From positions 1-23,298 of the forward strand of contig CAZFOR010000013.1 in the NCBI GenBank assembly GCA_964520895.1: a stretch of DNA of 23,298 bases, written 5' to 3'. Below, in pieces: positions 1 to 5,533 of this stretch (position 1 is its first letter; each line of letters starts with the position of its first letter). The notes under the pieces were generated by a model that saw nothing but the letters and a program-made list of their open reading frames with translations, ran no database searches and had not been told where the DNA came from. Made by a program: the position numbers and the translations under genes. Source of the DNA: SIG350 sp964520895. GTDB lineage: Bacteria; Bacillota; Clostridia; TANB77; SIG350.

Positions 1-38
1 ATTCACTCTAAAAAGTTTGTTGTATTAAGAATGGTGTC

Positions 39-815
39 GTGATAGATGTAGGACAAGGTGATTCAACATTAATTAGATGTTATGGAAAAACTATATTAAT
101 AGATGGTGGTGGGAGCAAGTCAGATAGTTTTGATGTAGGAGAGAAAATACTTTTACCATATTTATTACATGAAAGAATTAGTAAAATTGATTATGTAATA
201 ATATCTCATTTTGATAGTGACCATATTATGGGCTTAATACCTGTTTTAAACAATATAAATGTGGGAAGGGTAATATGTGGTCAAAGTACAGAAAAAACAG
301 AAGAATACTACCATTTTATCGAAAACATAAGGGGGAGAGGAAGTAACATATATGAAGTAACTGAATATGATAGAATACAAATATGTAAAAATGTTTTTAT
401 TGATATATTAGCACCTATACAAAATGTTGATATATCTGAAAGTATATCAAATAATTCTTCATTAGTATGTAAATTAACATATTTAAATACGAAGATTTTA
501 TTTACAGGTGATATTGAAAAACAGACAGAAAATATCTTGATTAACAAAGACATATCAGCAGATATTTTAAAAGTTGGACATCATGGTTCTAAAACATCTA
601 CAACTCAGAATTTCTTAAATAAAGTAAATCCTAAAATATCTGTGATTTGTGTTGGTAAAAACAATTTTGGGCACCCAGCAAATGAAGTTTTAAAGAGATT
701 AGAAGAAAAAAAGAGTGATATATATAGGACGGATTTACATGGTATTGTAACAATTAATATTGATTTAAATGAAAAAATTAAAATAAATAAAATGATTAAT
801 AAAGTTAGTGAATAA
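39..815 (+). CDS. ComEC/Rec2-like metallo-beta-lactamase domain protein, possibly 5'-truncated or frameshifted
   Basis: This is the metallo-beta-lactamase domain found at the C terminus of ComEC, the DNA-uptake channel protein; such domains also occur as separate proteins. Visible motifs are the N-terminal IDVGQGDSTLI strand, a metal-binding SHFDSDH, LFTGDIE, and the late VGHHGSKTST and FGHPANEVL segments, ending in the usual RTDLHG-VTI strand. The 258 residues cover essentially one complete domain. No transmembrane competence domain is visible upstream because the window begins here. The frame is open back only to a TAA at 9-11, and the GTG at 39 has no convincing ribosome binding site, so the true start is uncertain. 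It may be a standalone protein, or the tail of a comEC gene broken by a frameshift. The domain is confident; the gene boundary is not. Confidence 0.8.
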   Translation: MIDVGQGDSTLIRCYGKTILIDGGGSKSDSFDVGEKILLPYLLHERISKIDYVIISHFDSDHIMGLIPVLNNINVGRVICGQSTEKTEEYYHFIENIRGRGSNIYEVTEYDRIQICKNVFIDILAPIQNVDISESISNNSSLVCKLTYLNTKILFTGDIEKQTENILINKDISADILKVGHHGSKTSTTQNFLNKVNPKISVICVGKNNFGHPANEVLKRLEEKKSDIYRTDLHGIVTINIDLNEKIKINKMINKVSE

Positions 816-857
816 AAATATCAAAAATGGTAAACAATACTAAAAAAGGAGAATATC

Positions 858-1421
858 ATGAAAAAGATTAGAAAGATTTGTTTAGTTTTAGCAATAATAT
901 GTTTTGCAATTGCTGGTAGTAGAATTGTATATAATGTAATTAATAATAATCAAATTGATAATATAAAAAATACAAAGGTTAATTATGAAGAACAAATTGA
1001 AACGATTAGTAAAATTGATAAAATAGGTATTAATACTAATTTTAATATAATTGATAAGTATACATTATGTAATCATGTAATAACTGAAAATATACCAATA
1101 GATAAAACTGTTATTAACAAAAACTATGATGATATTTCACAAATGTATCCAGATTACATGATAAATACATTTAACCAAAATGAAGTAGAATTAGAAAAAA
1201 GTATAAATGAATTTTGTCCATATCATTATTTACTAATAGAAGAAAATGATAAAGTAAGTGTATATAGAGAAATAGACGAAAATAGTAAAGATTTAGTTGA
1301 AATATTAGATATAGATATTGGTACATTAAGACAAGCAGATAGGTATATGTTTCAAACTACTGGTATAAAGATATATGGAAAAAATGAGTTATATCAATTA
1401 ATAGAGGATTTTGATAGTTAA
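858..1421 (+). CDS. membrane-anchored BofC C-terminal-domain-like protein
   Basis: The 187-residue protein starts with a positively charged MKKIRK and a hydrophobic segment (about residues 7-25), so it is a single-pass membrane or secreted protein. The last 70 residues, from HYLLIEENDKVSVYREID to NELYQLIEDFDS, follow the pattern of the BofC C-terminal domain: 'YLL-E-dgkv-VYr', then 'L-D--i--L---D', then 'GI-iy---EL--LiEDf-S'. In Bacillus, BofC acts in the intermembrane space of the forespore and restrains the SpoIVB protease; homologues are widespread in Clostridia. The role here is inferred from pattern memory only. An AAAAGGAG ribosome binding site precedes the ATG, 42 bp after the metallo-beta-lactamase gene, so the two are probably co-transcribed. 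It could instead be an unrelated clostridial membrane protein. Confidence 0.55.
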   Translation: MKKIRKICLVLAIICFAIAGSRIVYNVINNNQIDNIKNTKVNYEEQIETISKIDKIGINTNFNIIDKYTLCNHVITENIPIDKTVINKNYDDISQMYPDYMINTFNQNEVELEKSINEFCPYHYLLIEENDKVSVYREIDENSKDLVEILDIDIGTLRQADRYMFQTTGIKIYGKNELYQLIEDFDS

Positions 1422-1449
1422 AACATAATATAGAAAGAGGAAAATATAT

Positions 1450-1965
1450 ATGAATATTGGTATTTTTGATAATACAAACTATAACTATATATTAAAATTT
1501 GTAAGGAAGAATTATAATATTAATTTAATAAATGATTTTAAAATATATAATGCTTTTTCTATTAAAAATATAGGAAGGCATTATGATGTTTTGATTATAT
1601 TATCAGATGTTACAGAGGCAAATAGGGAAAAGATAGAACATGTTATATCAAAATCTAAAATATTAATTATAAATGGTGATGATTTAGAATTATATAATAT
1701 TTTAGAAAAAGCTAATATTAATAATTCATATATTTTATCATATGGATTTAATACAAAATCAACAATAACAGTGTCAAGTATTGACAAATTTGAAAAAAAA
1801 GCTATTTGTATTTTACAAAGAAGTATATTAGATATTAATAATAAACTAATTGAACAAAGAGAAATGTGTATAAATAAAGGTGAAAGTAATTTTAGTGATT
1901 ATAAATTATTAGGTATTGTATCATTACTATTAATATTAGGGTATAGTGATATAATCTTCAAGTAA
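1450..1965 (+). CDS. small Mur ligase-like (central-domain) protein without P-loop
   Basis: The protein has 171 residues. The stretch KILIINGDDLELYNILEK, followed by ILSYGFNTKSTITVSSI, resembles the part of Mur ligases where an 'NADD' strand precedes a 'YG' strand and a stretch of modified substrate contacts. A later QRSILDINNKLIEQRE also fits clostridial proteins of this kind. There is no GTxGKT nucleotide-binding loop, and the C-terminal ligase domain is absent; the protein ends in a hydrophobic segment (LLGIVSLLLILGYSDIIF). The N terminus (MNIGIFDNTNYNYILKFV) looks like the first strand and helix of a Rossmann-like fold. AAAGAGG precedes the ATG, 28 bp after the BofC-like gene, so they probably form one operon. 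Catalysis is doubtful; it could be a regulatory or degenerate relative. Confidence 0.5.
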   Translation: MNIGIFDNTNYNYILKFVRKNYNINLINDFKIYNAFSIKNIGRHYDVLIILSDVTEANREKIEHVISKSKILIINGDDLELYNILEKANINNSYILSYGFNTKSTITVSSIDKFEKKAICILQRSILDINNKLIEQREMCINKGESNFSDYKLLGIVSLLLILGYSDIIFK

Positions 1966-2017
1966 AATAGTAAATTTAAATGAATTATTGTAAATGCTAA
2001 AGTTTACATAACACTAA

Positions 2018-2046
2018 TTGATTTATGTAAAAAATCATGTTATAAT
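2018..2046 (+). promoter_or_regulatory. strong extended -10 promoter of the 2.1-kb unit
   Basis: TTGATT (2018-2023), a 17-base spacer, then TATAAT (2041-2046), with TG one base before the -10, making an extended -10. Transcription should begin near 2052-2054, directly at the start of the G/C-richer stretch. Confidence 0.7.
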
Positions 2047-2051
2047 AGGCT

Positions 2052-2220
2052 GGAAATATACAGCAACGGATGTTAAAGGTTACGCGGATGACCAATTGCT
2101 TCGGGTTGTTATTACAAGTGACGGCGAGTGTTACAGAGTAACAAAAATAGTAAGTTGTGATTATTAACTTTAAAGAGGAGATATATATTTTTTATATATA
2201 TCTCTCCTTCTTTTTTTATA
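2052..2220 (+). ncRNA. candidate small RNA (or small gene) of unknown class
   Basis: A strong promoter upstream and an intrinsic terminator downstream bracket about 165 bases. The first 110 bases are clearly richer in G and C than the surroundings, which is how structured RNAs stand out in A/T-rich genomes. Local pairings visible are a perfect TGTTAC/GTAACA hairpin with a 3-base loop (2129-2143) and a GGTTA/TGACC hairpin (2078-2093). I do not see the signatures of SRP RNA, 6S RNA, RNase P, tmRNA or a known riboswitch. An alternative is protein: one frame is open from a TTG at 2018 to a TAA near 2164 (about 48 codons, containing SDGECYRVTKIVSCDY), but this start coincides with the promoter -35 and has no ribosome binding site. 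A 23-codon frame from ATG 2070 also exists without a good ribosome binding site. Confidence 0.45.
2175..2218 (+). terminator. intrinsic terminator of the 2.1-kb unit
   Basis: GAGATATATA pairs with TATATATCTC around a short T-rich loop, followed by CCTTCTTTTTTT. It ends the putative small RNA and insulates lexA. Confidence 0.7.
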
Positions 2221-2287
2221 TAGAAATATTTGATAAATTTTAATATTATTGATTAAAATAAAAAATAGATAAATATTTAAAATGTTC

Positions 2288-2316
2288 TTGACAAGCAAAC
2301 GGTTGTTTGATATTAT
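2288..2316 (+). promoter_or_regulatory. lexA promoter
   Basis: A consensus TTGACA (2288-2293), a 17-base spacer and TATTAT (2311-2316). The transcript should begin about 2322-2324, making the ATG at 2325 effectively leaderless and supporting a later start. Confidence 0.8.
2296..2309 (+). promoter_or_regulatory. LexA operator (SOS box) overlapping the lexA promoter
   Basis: CAAACGGTTGTTTG has perfectly palindromic five-base arms around a four-base centre. It is a close variant of the Gram-positive SOS box CGAAC-N4-GTTCG. It lies wholly in the spacer between -35 and -10, where bound LexA would block RNA polymerase, so lexA is probably self-repressed. Confidence 0.75.
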
Positions 2317-2342
2317 ATTATTAAATGAAGGGAGAGATGAAA

Positions 2343-2963
2343 TTGAAAAAAAATTTATCTGATAAACAAACAACAATTTTAGAATTCTTAAAACTAAAGA
2401 TAGAACAAGATGGTTATCCACCAACTATAAGAGAAATATGTAAAGCGGTTGATTTAAGTTCTACATCGACTGTACATGCACATTTAAGTACATTAGAAAA
2501 ATTAGGATATATACAAAAAAATTCATTAAAACCAAGAGCACTTAAAGTATTAGTTGGTTCTAATGAAAAAGCGGTATATAGTTCAAAAGAGATGGTATCA
2601 ATTCCTATTGTTGGTAAAATAACAGCAGGTGCACCAATATTAGCAGTTGAGAATATAGAAGATACATTTCCTTTACCAGTAGATTTTGTTGGGAATTCAG
2701 AAGCTTTTATGCTTAAGGTTAGAGGAGAAAGTATGATTGAAGCTGGTATTTTAGATGGAGATTTAATATTAGTAAAAAAACAAAATACAGCTAGAAATGG
2801 GGAAATTGTAGTAGCATTAATTGAGGATTCAGCAACTGTTAAAACATTTTATAAAGAAAAGGATCATATAAGATTACAACCTGAAAATAGTTTAATGGAA
2901 CCTATTATCGTTAAGGATTGTGCAATACTTGGAAAAGTTTCAGGTGTATTTAGAAAAATATAA
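2343..2963 (+). CDS. lexA: LexA repressor (SOS response, self-cleaving)
   Basis: LexA represses DNA-damage genes until RecA filaments trigger its self-cleavage. The N-terminal winged helix (SDKQTTILEFLK to LEKLGYIQK) carries the recognition helix SSTSTVHAHLSTL. The C-terminal S24 peptidase domain has the Ala95-Gly96 cleavage site (ITAGAPILAVE), the nucleophile Ser130 in VRGESM, and the general base Lys167 in ATVKTF. Spacings of 35 and 37 residues match Escherichia coli LexA exactly, so the enzyme looks intact. I chose the TTG at 2343 because GGGAG (2330-2334) sits 8 bases before it. The in-frame ATG at 2337 is only 2 bases from that site, and the ATG at 2325 would be nearly leaderless. A LexA-type palindrome sits in its promoter. 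A prepilin-like gene follows after 10 bp. Confidence 0.97.
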   Translation: MKKNLSDKQTTILEFLKLKIEQDGYPPTIREICKAVDLSSTSTVHAHLSTLEKLGYIQKNSLKPRALKVLVGSNEKAVYSSKEMVSIPIVGKITAGAPILAVENIEDTFPLPVDFVGNSEAFMLKVRGESMIEAGILDGDLILVKKQNTARNGEIVVALIEDSATVKTFYKEKDHIRLQPENSLMEPIIVKDCAILGKVSGVFRKI

Positions 2964-2973
2964 GGGTGATATG

Positions 2974-3357
2974 ATGAATAATAAAAAAGGTATAACAATG
3001 ATAATGTTAGTAATTTATATAATAATAGTAATTATTTTAACAGGCACAATAATTTCTAATTTCCTAGGAAATCAATCGATTAAAGATACAACAGAAGCAG
3101 TTTTTATATCAAGGATATCTGATTGTATTGATGAGTTTAATACAAATAAAAATTATTATATAATTAATAATACAGATACTTCAACATTTACAATTGATAA
3201 TTATATACCATCAATATCAATTTCGGATAAGATTTTTTTAGTTCTAGATCAGGGAGAATTAAAATTTAGAAACATTGAGCCAACAAATAGAAGGTATAAT
3301 ATGCTAATTAATTTAGGATTATCAGAATATGTTGAAAATCCTGCTGCTAGTAACTAA
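2974..3357 (+). CDS. type IV prepilin-like protein with N-terminal methylation-type segment
   Basis: The protein starts MNNKKGITM and runs straight into a hydrophobic stretch (IMLVIYIIIVIILTGTI). This is the arrangement of type IV pilin-like proteins: short basic leader, glycine cleavage site for the prepilin peptidase, then a membrane helix that becomes the pilus core. The mature +5 position is Met rather than the canonical Glu, a deviation that would affect stacking in an ordinary pilus. The remaining 90 residues are hydrophilic and unrecognised. AAGGG (2962-2966), overlapping the lexA stop, gives 7-base spacing to ATG 2974; ATG 2971 is an alternative. No other pilus genes are in the window. 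Because no terminator separates it from lexA, it should share the LexA-controlled transcript. Confidence 0.7.
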   Translation: MNNKKGITMIMLVIYIIIVIILTGTIISNFLGNQSIKDTTEAVFISRISDCIDEFNTNKNYYIINNTDTSTFTIDNYIPSISISDKIFLVLDQGELKFRNIEPTNRRYNMLINLGLSEYVENPAASN

Positions 3358-3365
3358 CAAAAGTA

Positions 3366-3412
3366 AAAAGATTGGTTTATCTTAAATGATAAACCAATCT
3401 TTTTGTTTTTTT
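3366..3412. terminator. bidirectional intrinsic terminator between convergent genes
   Basis: A 16-bp perfect stem (AAAAGATTGGTTTATC, 3366-3381, with its complement 3388-3403) around a 6-base loop, with T-rich sequence on the plus side and A-rich on the other. It ends lexA-prepilin transcription and the minus-strand NfeD-SPFH operon. Confidence 0.88.
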
Positions 3413-3420
3413 AATAGCAA

Positions 3421-4347
3421 TTAATCTTTTAATATTTCTTTTATTGAACCAAAACTTGCTAAAGTTTTAGTTGCATCAAAAGGAATAAATACTTTATTAG
3501 CTTGACCATCAGCAACTTTTTCTAATGCTTCTAATGATTTAATAGCAACTAATCTATCATCAGGATTTGCATCTTTAATAGCACCATATACTAATTCTAT
3601 TTCTCTAGCTTTAGCTTCGGCAACTTCTTTAATAGCTTTAGCTTCACCAGATGCTTCTAATACTTTTGCTTCTTTATAACCTTCTGCAATAGCTATATTT
3701 GAATCTCTTTCAGCTTCTGCATTTAATATTTTAGCTTGTTTATCACCTTCTGCAACAGTAATTGCTGATTGCTTTTCACCTTCTGCTTGAAGAATTAAAG
3801 CTCTTTTAGTTCTTTCAGCATTCATTTGTTTTTCCATTGCATCTCTAATATCTTTTGGTGGGTTAATATCTTTAATTTCAACTCTGTTTACTTTACAACC
3901 CCATTTATCAGTTGCAAGGTCTAATGTTGTTCTTAATTGTTCATTAATACCATCTCTTGAGCTGAATGTAGAATCAAGGTCCATTTTACCAACAATATCA
4001 CGAATTGTAGTTATAGCTAAATAACCAATACCTTTTTGTAGGTTTTCAATTTCATAAATTGCAAGTTTAGGATCTGTGATTTGATAGAATACAACAGTAT
4101 CAATTGTAATTGTTACATTATCTTTTGTTATAACACCTTGTGGTGGAATATCCATTGTTTGTTCTTTTAAGCTAATTCTAGCTCTTACAGCATCAACGAA
4201 AGGGAAGATAATAGTTAAACCTGCATCTGCTACACGATGAAATCTACCTAGTCTTTCAATAACATAAACATATGATTGTCTTACAACTTTTATTGAGTTT
4301 ACAGCAACAATAAATATAAATATTAATAATATTACTAAACCAGTCAT
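3421..4347 (-). CDS. SPFH/band-7 (stomatin-like, QmcA/YbbK type) membrane protein
   Basis: The 308-residue protein has one N-terminal membrane segment (MTGLVILLIFIFIVAVNSI), then an SPFH domain (about 20-190) with the typical YVYVIERLGRFHRVADAGL, FVDAVRARISLKEQTMDIPPQ and ITKDNVTITIDTVVFYQI segments. An Ala/Glu-rich coiled-coil (about 190-260) with repeats such as AEGEKQSAI and AEGDKQAKI follows. Proteins of this family oligomerise in membrane microdomains and are linked to membrane quality control. An AAAGGAGG ribosome binding site precedes the start. The NfeD-like gene lies just upstream in the same operon (21 bp), the standard NfeD-SPFH pairing. Confidence 0.93.
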   Translation of the reverse strand: MTGLVILLIFIFIVAVNSIKVVRQSYVYVIERLGRFHRVADAGLTIIFPFVDAVRARISLKEQTMDIPPQGVITKDNVTITIDTVVFYQITDPKLAIYEIENLQKGIGYLAITTIRDIVGKMDLDSTFSSRDGINEQLRTTLDLATDKWGCKVNRVEIKDINPPKDIRDAMEKQMNAERTKRALILQAEGEKQSAITVAEGDKQAKILNAEAERDSNIAIAEGYKEAKVLEASGEAKAIKEVAEAKAREIELVYGAIKDANPDDRLVAIKSLEALEKVADGQANKVFIPFDATKTLASFGSIKEILKD

Positions 4348-4368
4348 AATAAAATACCTCCTTTAAAT

Positions 4369-4803
4369 TTAATCAATTTTCTTAACAATAACTTTAACAC
4401 CTTCAACTCTTAATATTTCAACATGTGTACCAATAGGTAAAAATTCATTATTTTCTTCTTTTGCAGACCATACATCACTATCAATTTTTACCTGACCAGT
4501 GGATTTTATTGGGTCTATATCAGTAGTAACAATAGCTTTTTTACCAAGTATTGTATACACATTTGAAGGTTCTCTTTCACCTTTTTGAATGAACTTTTTA
4601 ACTAATGGTTTTGTTAGTAATATTAATATTGTAGACAATATTAAAAAGAAACCAGTTTGTATTGCCATGTTTTCTACAAAAAAGCTAAGTACCATAGTAA
4701 ATAATGCTGCTACACCAAACCATATAACTAAAAAGCCAACTGTCATTATTTCAAGTAGGAACATTGCTCCTGCAATAATTAGCCAAATTACCCAAGCTTC
4801 CAT
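4369..4803 (-). CDS. NfeD-like membrane protein (short YbbJ type)
   Basis: The 144-residue protein has two or three membrane segments in its first 70 residues (VIWLIIAGAMFLLEIMTVGF and IQTGFFLILSTILILLT). A soluble beta-rich domain follows (about 85-144; KAIVTTDIDPIKSTGQVKI, IGTHVEILRVEGVKVIVKKI), matching the OB-fold of NfeD proteins. The length is that of the short form without a ClpP-like protease domain. NfeD proteins bind and support stomatin-like SPFH partners in the membrane. A GAAAGGAGG ribosome binding site precedes the start, and the SPFH gene follows after 21 bp, so they are co-transcribed. I could not identify a clear minus-strand promoter in the A/T-rich stretch upstream. Confidence 0.9.
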   Translation of the reverse strand: MEAWVIWLIIAGAMFLLEIMTVGFLVIWFGVAALFTMVLSFFVENMAIQTGFFLILSTILILLTKPLVKKFIQKGEREPSNVYTILGKKAIVTTDIDPIKSTGQVKIDSDVWSAKEENNEFLPIGTHVEILRVEGVKVIVKKID

Positions 4804-4931
4804 TATTATTACCTCCTTTCATTAAAAGTATAAATCTTTAACACATAAATTATATATTAAATTAAATTTAAATTAAATAGTTTTATTAAAAAATAATTGA
4901 ATTTGATTATTTGTAATATTATTGTAACATA

Positions 4932-4960
4932 TTGAATAAGTTGACATAATGGTGTATAAT
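4932..4960 (+). promoter_or_regulatory. promoter of the orphan helical-protein gene
   Basis: TTGAAT (4932-4937), 17-base spacer, TATAAT (4955-4960). The predicted leader of about 60 bases contains a small CATAG/CTATG hairpin and ends in AGGAGG before the ATG at 5027. A TTGACA at 4941-4946 is only 8 bases from the -10 and is not the partner. Confidence 0.65.
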
Positions 4961-5026
4961 ATTAAATGAAGTTGCATAGTTCTATGTTGTTTTAGTTTAA
5001 ATTTTAAATTTTAGGAGGAAAACATT

Positions 5027-5353
5027 ATGGATTTTATCAAAATGTTAAAAGAGGAAAAGCAAAAAAAAGAGATGGCAGAGAATATAAAATTAATTTTTGA
5101 TGAAGTATCAAAGGAATTTTTGGAATTTCAGGATTGTGTTGTTCGGAAAGGTCTTGAACAAAATAAATCATTAAGTGATATTAAAATCACATGTGATGTG
5201 GCTCAAGAAAATTACAACAAAATCAATGCAATTGTTGATTGCCTTGAAAATAGTCTATTTTTAGACTATATATCTTATCAGGTTTTGCAAATTCTATTCG
5301 ATCAAATAATTATTTCGCAAAATAAATTAAATGAGATTTTCAAAACAACTTGA
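5027..5353 (+). CDS. hypothetical helical cytosolic protein
   Basis: I do not recognise this 108-residue protein. It has no signal peptide or membrane segment. It begins with a charged, helix-prone MLKEEKQKKEMAENIKLIF and appears helical throughout, with two cysteines in the first two thirds and a hydrophobic FLDYISYQVLQILFDQIIIS near the end, suggesting a small helical bundle or partner-binding protein. AGGAGG ends 8 bases before the ATG. A good promoter and a strong terminator bracket it, so it is a single-gene transcription unit, which supports it being a real expressed gene. The gene reads divergently from the NfeD-SPFH operon. Confidence 0.75.
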   Translation: MDFIKMLKEEKQKKEMAENIKLIFDEVSKEFLEFQDCVVRKGLEQNKSLSDIKITCDVAQENYNKINAIVDCLENSLFLDYISYQVLQILFDQIIISQNKLNEIFKTT

Positions 5354-5354
5354 T

Positions 5355-5396
5355 AAAAAAGACTAATGGAAATATATTTTTCTATTAGTCTTTTTT
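5355..5396 (+). terminator. intrinsic terminator after the orphan helical-protein gene
   Basis: GACTAATGGAAA (5361-5372) pairs with TTTCTATTAGTC (5379-5390), one G-T pair, flanked by A6 and T6. Confidence 0.88.
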
Positions 5397-5454
5397 ATAT
5401 ATTAAAACTTAATAATTAATAATAAAAATAATTATATAAATTAAATTTATTCTA

Positions 5455-5483
5455 TTGAAATAAATTTAATCTAATTATATAAT
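5455..5483 (+). promoter_or_regulatory. promoter of the GH18 gene
   Basis: TTGAAA (5455-5460), 17-base spacer, TATAAT (5478-5483), in an extremely A/T-rich stretch where chance matches are common; the exact spacing and position 50 bases before the gene support it. Confidence 0.55.
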
Positions 5484-5533
5484 GTAATAGATTTAATAAT
5501 AAAATAAATATAATATATGAAAAGAGGAAAAAA

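Noticed and set aside
2052..2170. SRP RNA, 6S RNA or a riboswitch in the G/C-richer unit
   Set aside because: The GGAAG/AGCAG SRP core, the long 6S hairpin and the conserved cores of common riboswitches that I know are not present.
2170..2424. Minus-strand open frame across the lexA promoter
   Set aside because: It crosses a terminator, a promoter and the lexA start; its product is a low-complexity hydrophobic shadow.
2920..2973. Upstream start for the prepilin-like gene inside lexA
   Set aside because: It has no ribosome binding site and would bury the prepilin leader; ATG 2974 gives the expected short basic leader.
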